From Mycobacterium triplex (GTDB lineage Bacteria > Actinomycetota > Actinomycetes > Mycobacteriales > Mycobacteriaceae), in NCBI RefSeq assembly GCF_000689255.1, contig NZ_HG964446.1, forward strand, positions 5,445,784 through 5,509,783: DNA of 64,000 bases, read 5' to 3'. The stretch's first letter is position 1. Each line of letters begins with the position of its first letter. A program made the translations under genes and the position numbers. Below are positions 50,198-59,450 of this stretch, in pieces. The notes under the pieces were generated by a model that saw only the letters and a program-made list of their open reading frames with translations, searched no databases and was not told the DNA's origin.

Positions 50198-50719
50198 ATG
50201 CGTTCAGTCAACACACTCGCCACCGCAACGCTGGTGGCCGGCACGGTATTCGGTGGATTGGCCACGGCCTCGACAGCCCAGGCAACGACCAAGGAAGAAG
50301 TGGCCATCAACGGGACATACCACGTCACGTCCATCGGCGACTGGGCCCAGCGAAACGATCAATACTTCGCCGAGCCGACGGTCTACCAAACATGGACGAT
50401 CAGCTCGACGTGCGACACATTTCAGGAATGCCACGGCACGGTGAAGAGCGACCAGGGATGGACCGCGCCCCTCTATATGAATGATGGGGAGATGTGGAAG
50501 GTGAGACGCGAAGTGCCGAATTGGGAGCGGTGCGAAGACGGTACCGCATTCCCCGGACAGCAGACCTTCTTTTTCTACCCGGTGAACGAGAATGGCGGAT
50601 TTCAAATCGGGTCGCGGACGTTGTCCGGCAAGGACAAGACGGTCGGCCCAAGCGGTGCGTGCGGGCAAAACCAATGGCTTGATATAGCAATGCCGTTGCG
50701 CCTGGACCAGGTGTCCTGA
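50198..50719 (+). CDS. Secreted protein of unknown function
   Basis: A 173-aa protein with a signal peptide (1-29, cleavage near TAQA) and a mature beta-rich domain containing NGTYHVTSIGDWAQRND, SSTCDTFQECHGTV and a terminal CGQNQWLDIAMPLRL, with four cysteines that could form two disulfides. The ATG at 50198 follows GAGGAGC. It lies between the Mas genes and mceF and is convergent with the latter. Family not identified; similar exported proteins are frequent in mycobacteria. Confidence 0.75.
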   Translation: MRSVNTLATATLVAGTVFGGLATASTAQATTKEEVAINGTYHVTSIGDWAQRNDQYFAEPTVYQTWTISSTCDTFQECHGTVKSDQGWTAPLYMNDGEMWKVRREVPNWERCEDGTAFPGQQTFFFYPVNENGGFQIGSRTLSGKDKTVGPSGACGQNQWLDIAMPLRLDQVS

Positions 50720-50781
50720 CCGGGCGGTCCTAGTTCCGCCGGTCCGCCGTTTCGCGGCCTAACAGCGTTTCAGGACATGCC

Positions 50782-52509
50782 TCAGGTAGGAAGCATGTCC
50801 TTCCACGTCTTGGGAGCTTTCGAGGGCGCGAGATCCGACTGCTCGTACAACTTCCCGTCCGGACCGACATAACGACCGGTGTGCGGGTCGTACTTTGCCA
50901 CCACGATCGACGGCGCGGGCTTAGATCCGTTGGCCCCGAACGCACTTGGCGCAGCCTGGGGTTGTCCACCGTCGGCCTGATCCGGCGGTGTGGGGGCCGG
51001 TGGTGGCGGCGGTGGCGCGGGAAGCTCTCCCGGTGCTGGGACGTCGAGTGGCGCAAACGCCGGAATGTCAGCCGACATGGGCGAAATGGGCGCCAGCCTC
51101 GGTCCCGAGGACGGCACCGGGGGTACCGCGGCTCCGACCGTGCCCGGGGGTGGATTGTCTCCCCGCGGCCCCGCGGGTGCGCCGCGCGGCACTGCGCCCG
51201 GCGGCAACGGCGTTCCCCCGACCGGGGCAAAGATTCTCTGGTCGGCCGTAATCCGGTCGTCCGGCGGGACGCCCTGGGCGATCAGATTCGGATCCAATGG
51301 ATAGGGGCCGAGGGTGTGCTGGCGCATCGCCAGCGGCATGAACGGCTTGTCGCTGTTGCAGATTTCGACTGTAGGCGCGCGCTTACCCGGGTGACCCATG
51401 CAGGGATAGTTGCGGGCACCGCGAACCGCCAACGGTGAATCCTGCGGGAGTTTGCAATACAACCCGTCCGGTGTGTCGATATCGCTGAGGTCGTCCGGGG
51501 ATCGCCACGTGTTGGGTGGCATGAAGCCGACCGTGCAAATGGGCGGGTCATCGATCGTGAGTGCGAAGTCGCCCATGGCCTTACCGTCGGGATGGTTCTC
51601 GCCCTGTGCAGCCTGCTCGATGGCAACCGCCGACGGCAGCAATACCAGCAACTGCTCGATCGAGGGGTGATAGGTCACGCCGATCTGCCCGATGGTGGTC
51701 AGGTTGGCAAGCAGCACCGGCAGCGTGGGTTTGATCTGTTCGAGAAGCCGCGACGCTTCGTTCGCAGCGCCGGGACCGTCCCGCAAGATGGTGCGGAAGT
51801 GAGAATCGTCGTTCACCAACACATCCGAAATCCCGGCGAAGCTACGTGCCCACGTCCGAATCGAATCGGTGGTGCTTGCTTGCGTATCCAGCAGTGGCCC
51901 AGTGTCTTCGGTGAGAGCCTTGGTGCGATCGACAACACCGTTGGCGTCGCGGGACAGGGTCTCCGAGGAATCGATCAGTGAGCCCAGGTCGTAACCGGAA
52001 CCGTTGAAGCCCTGGAAGGTCTCGTCCAGTAATTGGCCGAGTTTGGTCTTTGGGATGCTGCCGACCAAGGCGTTGAGCTGCTCGAGCATCGGCCCGACAG
52101 CCTGCGGAATCGTCGTGTCACGCGCGGAGATGACCGAGCCGTCGTGCAGGTACGGCGGCGAATCGGTCTTGGGCCGTAAGTCCACGTACTGTTCACCGAC
52201 CGCGGAAACACTGAGCACCTCCGCGGTCAGGTCCGCGGGGACCTTGGGCGAAGTGTTAAGGGACAGCGTCGCTTTCGCACCGGTCGGCGTCAACCCCACC
52301 GAGGTGACCTTGCCGAGCTGAACTCCCCGATAGGTCACATTCGAAAACTGATACAAGCCACCGGTAGCCGGCAGCTCCAGCGTCACCGTCATCCGGCCGA
52401 TGCCCAGCAGGGTCGGCGCCTGGATGTAGAAGAGGACCATCGCGATCACGCCAAGGGTTCCGACGATCGTGAAAATCCACAGCTGCAGCCGAACAAAACG
52501 CGTCAGCAT
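50782..52509 (-). CDS. mceF: Mce-family protein MceF
   Basis: A 575-aa MCE/MlaD protein: an N-terminal helix (FTIVGTLGVIAMVLFYI), the MCE domain (GGLYQFSNVTYRGVQLGKVT to about residue 130), a long helical segment that builds the lipid tunnel, and a Pro-rich C-terminal tail (from about 440) ending with PKTWKDMLPT. Its ATG directly follows the TAG of mceE. It is the last of eight genes in the operon. Mce complexes import lipids or sterols across the envelope; the cargo here is unknown. Confidence 0.9.
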   Translation of the reverse strand: MLTRFVRLQLWIFTIVGTLGVIAMVLFYIQAPTLLGIGRMTVTLELPATGGLYQFSNVTYRGVQLGKVTSVGLTPTGAKATLSLNTSPKVPADLTAEVLSVSAVGEQYVDLRPKTDSPPYLHDGSVISARDTTIPQAVGPMLEQLNALVGSIPKTKLGQLLDETFQGFNGSGYDLGSLIDSSETLSRDANGVVDRTKALTEDTGPLLDTQASTTDSIRTWARSFAGISDVLVNDDSHFRTILRDGPGAANEASRLLEQIKPTLPVLLANLTTIGQIGVTYHPSIEQLLVLLPSAVAIEQAAQGENHPDGKAMGDFALTIDDPPICTVGFMPPNTWRSPDDLSDIDTPDGLYCKLPQDSPLAVRGARNYPCMGHPGKRAPTVEICNSDKPFMPLAMRQHTLGPYPLDPNLIAQGVPPDDRITADQRIFAPVGGTPLPPGAVPRGAPAGPRGDNPPPGTVGAAVPPVPSSGPRLAPISPMSADIPAFAPLDVPAPGELPAPPPPPPAPTPPDQADGGQPQAAPSAFGANGSKPAPSIVVAKYDPHTGRYVGPDGKLYEQSDLAPSKAPKTWKDMLPT

Positions 52510-53760
52510 CTATCCGCCACCTCCCGTCGGTGCCGGCCCCGGCGCTTCACCAAGGCCCGCATCGGGCGTCTGGGCCGGCGGGGGTCCGGGCAGCGGGCCG
52601 AATCCCGGTGGCGGCGCGGGCAGCGGCAGCGCATTGGGGTCGACCCACGGTGGCCGCAGGGGGTTGTGCAACGGATCGAGGGTGTAATTCATGCGATACG
52701 GATCCCCGGGCTCCGGTACCACCGGCATGTCCAACTGCCCCCAGTGGGTTCCCAACAACAATCCCTTCTTGAGCCGTGGAATCGACAGGTCGAGATCGAC
52801 GTGCAGGTTGAAGTAGTCGCCGCGCACGGCGCGGTCGACGAAGTTCTGCGTGAACGGGAACACGAAACCCGCCGCGATCGCCATGCCGAACTCCGGCCCG
52901 ACATCGGCGAGCGCCTTGATGGCCGGCTCCAAGTTCTTGAGGTTCCGAATCAGGTCGTCCTGGGCGTCGTTGACCAACCGATTCGCGGTATTGCTGAACG
53001 CGCGCAGGTGATCCAGGGCCTCCGTCAATCGCGGGCGCTCCTTGATCAACACCTCAAGAGCCGGCGGAATCTTGTGCAGCGCCTCGGTCAACACATCACG
53101 CTGGGCCGCGAAGGTGCCCGACAGCCGGTTGAGCGCCTGAATGGACTCAACGATGTTGTCGCGCTGCTGATCCAGCGTCCCCACGAACGTGTCCAGGCGG
53201 TTGAGCAGATCCCGCGCGGCACCCGCGTGCCCCGACAGCGCGGTCGAGAAGTTGTGGATGACCTCCCCGATCTGCCCCAGCCCGCCGCCGTTGACGACCG
53301 CGCCCAACGACGACAACGTCTGCTCGGTCGACGGATACGCCGTCGACCGGCTCAACGGAATCGTGGCCCCGGGCTGCAGCCGACCGCTGCCCGACTGGCC
53401 CAGCGGCGTATTGAGCTCCACATGCATCGAGCCCAGCAGGCTGGTCTGACCGACGGTGGCCACCACATTGGCCGGCACGACGACATCGCGCTTGACCGAG
53501 ATCTCGACGTCGGCATGCCAGCCCTGCACCCGCATCTCACCGACACTGCCGACCACGACGTCGTCGACCATCACCGGTGAATTCGACTCCATCGTCCCAA
53601 CATTCGGCAACTCGACGTGATAGATATTCGCCCCCGGCCCACGCCCCACCGCACCGGGCAACGGCAACGAATTCAGGCCGTGGAACGCACACCCCGACAC
53701 CGACAACACCACACAACAGCCCACGGCGAACACCCGCCGCACCGCAACCGAGCCGATCAC
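52510..53760 (-). CDS. mceE: Mce-family lipoprotein MceE (LprK-like)
   Basis: A 416-aa MCE protein with a lipoprotein signal: lipobox VSGC with Cys24 as the acylation site. The MCE domain follows (ANIYHVELPNVGTMESNSPV, VGSVGEMRVQG), then coiled-coil helices and a Pro-rich tail. Lipidation of MceE is characteristic of mycobacterial mce operons. Start overlaps the mceD stop. Confidence 0.9.
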   Translation of the reverse strand: MIGSVAVRRVFAVGCCVVLSVSGCAFHGLNSLPLPGAVGRGPGANIYHVELPNVGTMESNSPVMVDDVVVGSVGEMRVQGWHADVEISVKRDVVVPANVVATVGQTSLLGSMHVELNTPLGQSGSGRLQPGATIPLSRSTAYPSTEQTLSSLGAVVNGGGLGQIGEVIHNFSTALSGHAGAARDLLNRLDTFVGTLDQQRDNIVESIQALNRLSGTFAAQRDVLTEALHKIPPALEVLIKERPRLTEALDHLRAFSNTANRLVNDAQDDLIRNLKNLEPAIKALADVGPEFGMAIAAGFVFPFTQNFVDRAVRGDYFNLHVDLDLSIPRLKKGLLLGTHWGQLDMPVVPEPGDPYRMNYTLDPLHNPLRPPWVDPNALPLPAPPPGFGPLPGPPPAQTPDAGLGEAPGPAPTGGGG

Positions 53761-55175
53761 TGTTGTGGCCCTTCGCCTGGCAGCAACATGTCCGACACAC
53801 TCGCCGCCGGCGGCGGTGGTGGTGGCATCGGAGTCGTCGGCGGCGGCGGCAGCGGCATCGCCGCGCCCGGTATCCGCTCCGGGGGCACCGCCCCCGGCGG
53901 TCCCACCGGATCACCCGGCAGCCCGGTGTAGGCCGACACCGCGGGCGGGATCTCGGGTGGTCCGGGTTTCGGGCCCTCGCCCCCGGGCGCCAGGCGCGGT
54001 TCGGTGTAGAGGATCTTGGACGGGTCGATGGACTTCTGCAGAATGAAGTTGATGGGCAGTGGCGAGTTGTTGAAGTTGAGCAGCCGCAGTCCGGGACCGA
54101 TGAACAGGGCGCACAGCTTGCCCGATTCGACCGCGGTGACGTTCTCGATGGCGCCGATTTGGTCGCAGCCCGGAGCCGACAGCAGAAGCTGACCGCCCCA
54201 GGTGGGATTCGCGAAGTTCATCAGTCCGAACCCTCCGACGATGGTTCCGGTGTCGGCGTTGTAGTCGTTGAAGAAGTTGCCGAGCGCATTCGGCGCGCCA
54301 TGCAAAATGTTTTCCAGGGCCATGTGGTGATCGACCAGGTTCTGGGTGACGTCGGCCAGCCTGGCGATCTGTTCGCTGGTCTGGTTGCGACTGCCGGCGA
54401 TGAATCGCTGCACCTCACCGACCGCCGTCGACAGATCTGTCAGCGCCGCGTCGAGGTCGGATTTGCTGTCGTTGACCACGCTGGTGAGCGTGGCCAGGCG
54501 GTTGTTGAACTGCACGATCTGAACGTTGCTGTCCCGCAGCGCTCCGACGAAGGTCTGCAGGTTCTTGATGATGTCGACGATGTTGCCGCTGCCGTTGGCC
54601 AGGATCCGGGCCACACCTGACAATTGCCCGAGTGTCTGCCGCAGCTTGTCGCCGTTACCCTCGAGAGCGTTGGCGGCGCTGTCGATGAAACGGCCTACGG
54701 ATGTGCCCGACACCCCACTCTTGGGTCCCAAATCCGTTGCGAGCCGCATCAACTGAGTCTTGACCTCATCCCACTCGACCGGCACCGCGGTCCGTTCGAC
54801 CGGTATGACGGCGCCATCGCGCATGACCGGCCCACGGTCGCGATAGGCCGGTGAGAGCTGTACGTAGCGGGCAGCCACCAAGTTCGGGGCGACGACTACC
54901 GCCTTCGCGTCCGCCGGAATGGGCACGTCGCGATCGACCTTGAGGGTCATCTTCGCCTGCGTACCCTGCGGCGTAATGGATTCGATGTTGCCGACTTTGA
55001 CACCGGATACCCGCACCTCGTCGTTGGGATAGATCGCGGTGGCGGTGGTGAAGTACGCCGTGATCGTCTTCGGGCCGAAGAACGTACTGCGGACGAGCAC
55101 GGCAGCGCCGGCGAGAATCAGCACGACCAGGACGACCGACGCGATGGCCGCCAGCCTCTTGCGTGGGATGGTCAT
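53757..55175 (-). CDS. mceD: Mce-family protein MceD
   Basis: A 472-aa MCE protein: N-terminal transmembrane helix (LAAIASVVLVVLILAGAAVL), MCE domain (KTITAYFTTATAIYPNDEVR, VSGVKVGNIESITPQG), helical part and a long Pro-rich tail (from about 400). The ATG at 55175 overlaps the mceC stop (ATGA); upstream frame is excluded. One subunit of the predicted hexameric tunnel. Confidence 0.9.
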   Translation of the reverse strand: MTIPRKRLAAIASVVLVVLILAGAAVLVRSTFFGPKTITAYFTTATAIYPNDEVRVSGVKVGNIESITPQGTQAKMTLKVDRDVPIPADAKAVVVAPNLVAARYVQLSPAYRDRGPVMRDGAVIPVERTAVPVEWDEVKTQLMRLATDLGPKSGVSGTSVGRFIDSAANALEGNGDKLRQTLGQLSGVARILANGSGNIVDIIKNLQTFVGALRDSNVQIVQFNNRLATLTSVVNDSKSDLDAALTDLSTAVGEVQRFIAGSRNQTSEQIARLADVTQNLVDHHMALENILHGAPNALGNFFNDYNADTGTIVGGFGLMNFANPTWGGQLLLSAPGCDQIGAIENVTAVESGKLCALFIGPGLRLLNFNNSPLPINFILQKSIDPSKILYTEPRLAPGGEGPKPGPPEIPPAVSAYTGLPGDPVGPPGAVPPERIPGAAMPLPPPPTTPMPPPPPPAASVSDMLLPGEGPQQ

Positions 55176-56290
55176 TGTGATCCGCCGATCCGTCCGCCCA
55201 ACGTACAGCCGGGGCACATCGGAATTGCGTTGTACGGGAAGGGAACCAGCGACCGGGGTACCGGCGACGGGAAGCCGGGACCGCGAGAAGTGTCGAACGT
55301 GCGGAATCCCCAGAGATAGTCGAAGAACGGCTGGAAGATCTGCGGGGCAAGGAAGTTCGGGACGAACGCCGAGTAGGCATACATGCTGGCGATGCCCTCT
55401 CCGACCGTGATCTCGAATTTGGCAAGACCCGGCAGCGCCTTGGCGATGTTGTCGCGGTTCTTCTCCAGTACGGCGGTCACCCTGTTGAGTCTCTCCAGCG
55501 TCGGCGCCAAGGTGCTTTCGTTTTCGTGCACCAGCGCCGTCAGCTGCTTGGCCACCACCGATGTGTTGGCCAACAGGTCCACGATCTCTTGTCGCCGCGC
55601 CACCAGGACTTGGAGCAGCGAGTCGGAGTTGAGGATGAGTTTGTTGACCTGCTGGCTGCGTTCGGAAAGAACGTTGGTGACGTCGGCGGCACTCTTGAAG
55701 AGCTCGCCCAGGTTCTTGTTGCGACTGTTGAGAGTGCGGGATAGCCGGGTGAGTGCGTCGAAGGCCGGCCCCATTTGGGGTGCGAGCTGGTCGAGCGTCG
55801 CCGACAGCGTGTCCAACGACTGATTGAGCGCGGTGGTGTTGGTTCCCGCGGTGTCCGTCGTCAAGTCGCTGACCGCTTCCGTCAGCGAATACGGCGAGGA
55901 GGTGCGCGAGACGGGAATAAGAGTCAGCGGGTGCATCGTCCCGCTACCGGCGGACTCCAAGGTCAGCATCCGTTCGCCCAGCAGCGAGCCGGTGCGGATG
56001 TGCGCGGTGGTCTCCGACCCCAGCACGACGCTGCCCTTCGTCGTGAACGTCACCAGCGCGTCGCCGTGCTGCAGCGCCACGTCCGAGACGGTGCCGACCT
56101 TTATTCCCGAGACGATGACGGGGTTGCCAACCGCAATGCCGCCGGCTTCGGTAAACAGCGCCTGATAGCGGACCATCGTCGCCCATGAAATGAACCGGTC
56201 GGGCGACAGGCCCACCAGGATGACCAGCACCGCCAAGACGACGCCGATGAATCCGGCCTTTACCCGGCCGCCTCCGCGATACTTGAGCAT
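55172..56290 (-). CDS. mceC: Mce-family protein MceC
   Basis: A 372-aa MCE protein: transmembrane helix (VKAGFIGVVLAVLVILVGL), MCE domain with ALFTEAGGIAVGNPVIVSG and IKVGTVSDVALQHG, then heptad-rich helices. No long Pro-rich tail; it ends with a short Cys-containing segment (IPMCPGCTLGGRIGG). The ATG at 56290 shares its A with the mceB stop (TGATG); the preceding 5 in-frame residues are dispensable. Confidence 0.9.
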   Translation of the reverse strand: MLKYRGGGRVKAGFIGVVLAVLVILVGLSPDRFISWATMVRYQALFTEAGGIAVGNPVIVSGIKVGTVSDVALQHGDALVTFTTKGSVVLGSETTAHIRTGSLLGERMLTLESAGSGTMHPLTLIPVSRTSSPYSLTEAVSDLTTDTAGTNTTALNQSLDTLSATLDQLAPQMGPAFDALTRLSRTLNSRNKNLGELFKSAADVTNVLSERSQQVNKLILNSDSLLQVLVARRQEIVDLLANTSVVAKQLTALVHENESTLAPTLERLNRVTAVLEKNRDNIAKALPGLAKFEITVGEGIASMYAYSAFVPNFLAPQIFQPFFDYLWGFRTFDTSRGPGFPSPVPRSLVPFPYNAIPMCPGCTLGGRIGGSQ

Positions 56291-57312
56291 CAGGGTTCCG
56301 TGCACCTTCCCGCATCTGACCTAAAGACATTGGCGTGCACCGTCTTGCCTTGAAGATCCGTGCCGCGGAGCTCTAGCTGGCAGAGGTAGTAAGGGATGGT
56401 TGCGCCGGCCACGCCGAGCCGGACCAGCTTGCGGTAGTTCTTGGGCGCCTTCTGGATTGCCGCATCGAGGCGGTCCTTGTCTCCATCGAGTATCGGAGCC
56501 AGCCGATTCAACTGCGCAATGGTGCCCGACAGCGGCGGCCGCGCGCTCGACAGCAGATCTGCCAGCGAGGCCGTTCCCCGGTCCAGGGCTTCGATGGCGG
56601 ACCCGATGGTGTTGCGGTCGTCCGACAGCCCGCTGATGAGCTGCTCGAGGCGATCGACCGCGCCGGAGAACTGCTTGCCGTCCTTGGAAACGGTGCCGAC
56701 CACGATGTTGAGGTTGTCGATCAGTTGCTGCACGGTTTGATCGTTGTCGGCCAAGGCATTCGAGAACGACGTCGTCTTGGCGAACAACGACTCGAGGGTC
56801 CCGCCTTGGCCCTGGAAGACCTGTAGCAATGCGGAGGTCAGCGCGTTGACGTCGCGCGCATTCAGGCCCTGGGTAACGGGTTTCAGTCCGCCGAGCAGCA
56901 GATCGAGGTCAAGCGCCGGCGCGGTGCGGTTGACGGGAATCTGACCGCCGGCCGCCAGCCGCTTGGGCGAGCCCGGACCTTCGATGAGTTCGAGATAGCG
57001 ATCACCGACCAGGTTGAGGTAGCGGACGGCCGCCCTGGTGCCCTCGGTGAGGACAATGTTGCGGTCGGCGTCGAACTTCACCACAACCTTCTTGTCCGGC
57101 TGCAGCGAAACGCTGTTGACCGTGCCCACCCGGATCCCGGCGACCCGAACCGACTGCCCGGGCTTGAGACGCGAGACGTCGGTGAACACGGCCGAATACC
57201 CGTTCGTCGCACCGGTCCGGTACTGGCCGAAGATGAAGAACAGGAACGAGGTGAGGATCGCCATCACGACCGCGAAGATCCCGAACCTGATCAGTGTGGG
57301 GCGCAGTCTCAT
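56290..57312 (-). CDS. mceB: Mce-family protein MceB
   Basis: A 340-aa MCE protein, usual length for MceB: transmembrane helix (RFGIFAVVMAILTSFLFFIF), MCE domain (YSAVFTDVSRLKPGQSVRVA, GIRVGTVNSVSLQP), helical segment and a C-terminal part with two cysteines (YYLCQLELRG, then DAGRCTEP). The ATG at 57312 overlaps the mceA stop; longer in-frame starts lie inside mceA. Confidence 0.9.
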   Translation of the reverse strand: MRLRPTLIRFGIFAVVMAILTSFLFFIFGQYRTGATNGYSAVFTDVSRLKPGQSVRVAGIRVGTVNSVSLQPDKKVVVKFDADRNIVLTEGTRAAVRYLNLVGDRYLELIEGPGSPKRLAAGGQIPVNRTAPALDLDLLLGGLKPVTQGLNARDVNALTSALLQVFQGQGGTLESLFAKTTSFSNALADNDQTVQQLIDNLNIVVGTVSKDGKQFSGAVDRLEQLISGLSDDRNTIGSAIEALDRGTASLADLLSSARPPLSGTIAQLNRLAPILDGDKDRLDAAIQKAPKNYRKLVRLGVAGATIPYYLCQLELRGTDLQGKTVHANVFRSDAGRCTEP

Positions 57313-58586
57313 CCGGGTTGTCCGATCTGAGCGGGGTTGCGTGGTGGACCGGCGATCGGCCCGTACAACAGCTGTTTGAGCAAATCGGAGTTGAGCAACG
57401 TCTGTTGGTTTCCGTACACGACGGGGTTGGCGCCGATATCGGTGATCAATTGCGGTGGGTTCGTGTTGAACGGCAGCTTCGGCAGACCCACGCACTGCGG
57501 GCCGCCCGTCGCCGCAACCTTGGGCAGGTTCGTCGGATACCGATAACGTTCGGCGCCCAACGTCAGGCTCGCCGAGATGTTGATGCTCGGTTCCGACAGT
57601 GGCGCACCGTGCCCGATCTGAATGAGCCCCCCGAAGCTACAGGTGAGCGCCTCGTGGTACTCGTTGAGCAAATCGGTGGTCGGCGCCAGCAGATGCATCA
57701 CATCCGTCAGCGGTTGGCGGTTCGTCGACAACACGTCATTGCCGATATCGGCCAACCCGATCGCGCTGATCAGCAGCGCGTCCAGATTGCGCTGCTCATC
57801 GACGATCGTCTTGCTGATCCGGGACGCGTTCGATGCGGTCTTCACCAGATCCGGGGCCGCGTCGGCGTAAGCGTTGGACACCACCGGTAAGACCGCGAGG
57901 TCGCGGCGCAATGCGGGAAGGCTCGGTTCCAGCCTGGCAAGAAACGAATCCAGGTCGCTCAGGGATTGGCCAAGCTTGGCGCCCCTCCCACTGAACGCTT
58001 GTGCCAGCGCACCCAATGACTCGTTGAGCTTCGGCGGGTCGATCTGGGACAGGACCGACACCAATTGCTGGAACACCGTGTTGATTTCGACCATCACGTG
58101 CTGGCCCTGCAGCGTCTGGCCACTGTGCAGCCGCTGCGTCGAGGGTTGGGCAGGCTCTACCAGCAGGATGGACTTCGCGCCGAACACCGTCGATGACGCG
58201 ATGTCCACCAGCACGTTGCTGGGAATGAAGTGCAGCTGCGACGGGTCCATCGCCAAGTGAATCGCCGCTTGGCCGTTGGGCAGCGAGTCGATCGAGGCCA
58301 CCTTACCCACCTGCACGCCGCGCATCTTGACCTTGGCGTCCGGATTCATGACCAGGCCGGCGCGTTGCGAAATCACGGTCACCGGCACGGATTCGGTAAA
58401 AGAGCCCTGAAACAGGCCCACCGCCAGGGCGAAGATGACGGCGACGATGACGACGGTGGCCAGACCCGCCAGCGGGCGCGCGTAAGACTGGGCACCGAAG
58501 TTGCGCCCGGGGGACGCGGCCACAGGAGACGCGCTACTGGCGGCTTCAGACCGGTCTATGGGTCCCGGCCCGAATTTGTCTGTCAC
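57309..58586 (-). CDS. mceA: Mce-family protein MceA
   Basis: A 425-aa MCE protein: a hydrophilic N-terminus, transmembrane helix (PLAGLATVVIVAVIFALAVG), MCE domain with VTVISQRAGLVMNPDAKVKM and RGVQVGKVASIDSLPNG, then long helices and a C-terminal segment (NPPQLITDIGANPVVYGNQQ). The GTG start has AGGAGG five to ten bases upstream. It does not lie next to fadD5 or any other gene that would identify it as mce1-4, so it is a separate paralogue. Confidence 0.92.
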   Translation of the reverse strand: MTDKFGPGPIDRSEAASSASPVAASPGRNFGAQSYARPLAGLATVVIVAVIFALAVGLFQGSFTESVPVTVISQRAGLVMNPDAKVKMRGVQVGKVASIDSLPNGQAAIHLAMDPSQLHFIPSNVLVDIASSTVFGAKSILLVEPAQPSTQRLHSGQTLQGQHVMVEINTVFQQLVSVLSQIDPPKLNESLGALAQAFSGRGAKLGQSLSDLDSFLARLEPSLPALRRDLAVLPVVSNAYADAAPDLVKTASNASRISKTIVDEQRNLDALLISAIGLADIGNDVLSTNRQPLTDVMHLLAPTTDLLNEYHEALTCSFGGLIQIGHGAPLSEPSINISASLTLGAERYRYPTNLPKVAATGGPQCVGLPKLPFNTNPPQLITDIGANPVVYGNQQTLLNSDLLKQLLYGPIAGPPRNPAQIGQPG

Positions 58587-58595
58587 GTCTGCCTC

Positions 58596-59441
58596 CTAAC
58601 CGGACAGGTTGAAGTTGCCGTTAGTACCGTAAATAGACAGCGAAACCAGCAGCGTTACCGACACCACGACGATGAGCGAGGTGCGCACCGCGTTACCGGT
58701 CGCGTTGCCGACGCCGGCAGGGCCCCCCGATGCGAAATAGCCGTAATAGGTGTGGATCAGCAGGATGGTGAGCGCCATCAGGATGGCCTGCAGGAACGAC
58801 CACAACAGGTCGATCGGGTTCAGGAACGTGTTGAAGTAGTGCTGGTACAAACCCTGCGACTGTCCGAGCAGGAACGTCGTGGTGAACTGGCTGGCCAGGA
58901 ACGACAGGATCACGGCGACGCTGTACAACGGCGTGATCGCCATCATTCCCGCCATGATTCTGGTGCTCACCAAATACGCGATCGGCCGAATCGCCATGGC
59001 CTCCAACGCATCGACTTCTTCGTTGATCCGCATGGCACCGAGCTGAGCAGTCACCCCGGCGCCGAAGGTGGCCGCCAGACCGATGCCGGCGACCACCGGC
59101 GCCGCGATGCGCACATTGATGAACGCGGACAGGAAGCCCGTCAGCGCTTCGATGCCGATATTGCCCAGCGACGTGTACCCCTGAATGGCCAGCGTGCCGC
59201 CGGCCGCCAGCGTCAGGAAGCCGACGATGACGACGGTCCCGCCAATCATCGCCAAAGTGCCAGCGCCCATGCTGATCTCGGCGATCAACCGGATGACCTC
59301 GCGCCGGTAGTGCGTAGCCGCGAAGGGCACCCCGGCGAGCGCTCTGCCGTAAAACAGCGTGTGGTCGCCGATCCGGCCCAACGAGGCGACCGGCCGCTCG
59401 AATTGGCGGACCAATCGCGGATATGCAGCCCTCAGTGCCAT
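58596..59441 (-). CDS. yrbEB: YrbEB permease (MlaE family) of the mce operon
   Basis: A 281-aa ABC-type permease: five to six membrane helices with the conserved cytoplasmic segment GAMRINEEVDALEAMAIRPI (the EExDALE motif contacting the ATPase) and FGAGVTAQLG. Forms the inner-membrane gate of the Mce importer with YrbEA. The ATPase, MceG, is not encoded nearby, as usual in mycobacteria. 9 bp separate it from mceA. Confidence 0.92.
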   Translation of the reverse strand: MALRAAYPRLVRQFERPVASLGRIGDHTLFYGRALAGVPFAATHYRREVIRLIAEISMGAGTLAMIGGTVVIVGFLTLAAGGTLAIQGYTSLGNIGIEALTGFLSAFINVRIAAPVVAGIGLAATFGAGVTAQLGAMRINEEVDALEAMAIRPIAYLVSTRIMAGMMAITPLYSVAVILSFLASQFTTTFLLGQSQGLYQHYFNTFLNPIDLLWSFLQAILMALTILLIHTYYGYFASGGPAGVGNATGNAVRTSLIVVVSVTLLVSLSIYGTNGNFNLSG

Positions 59442-59450
59442 TGGCAGTCC

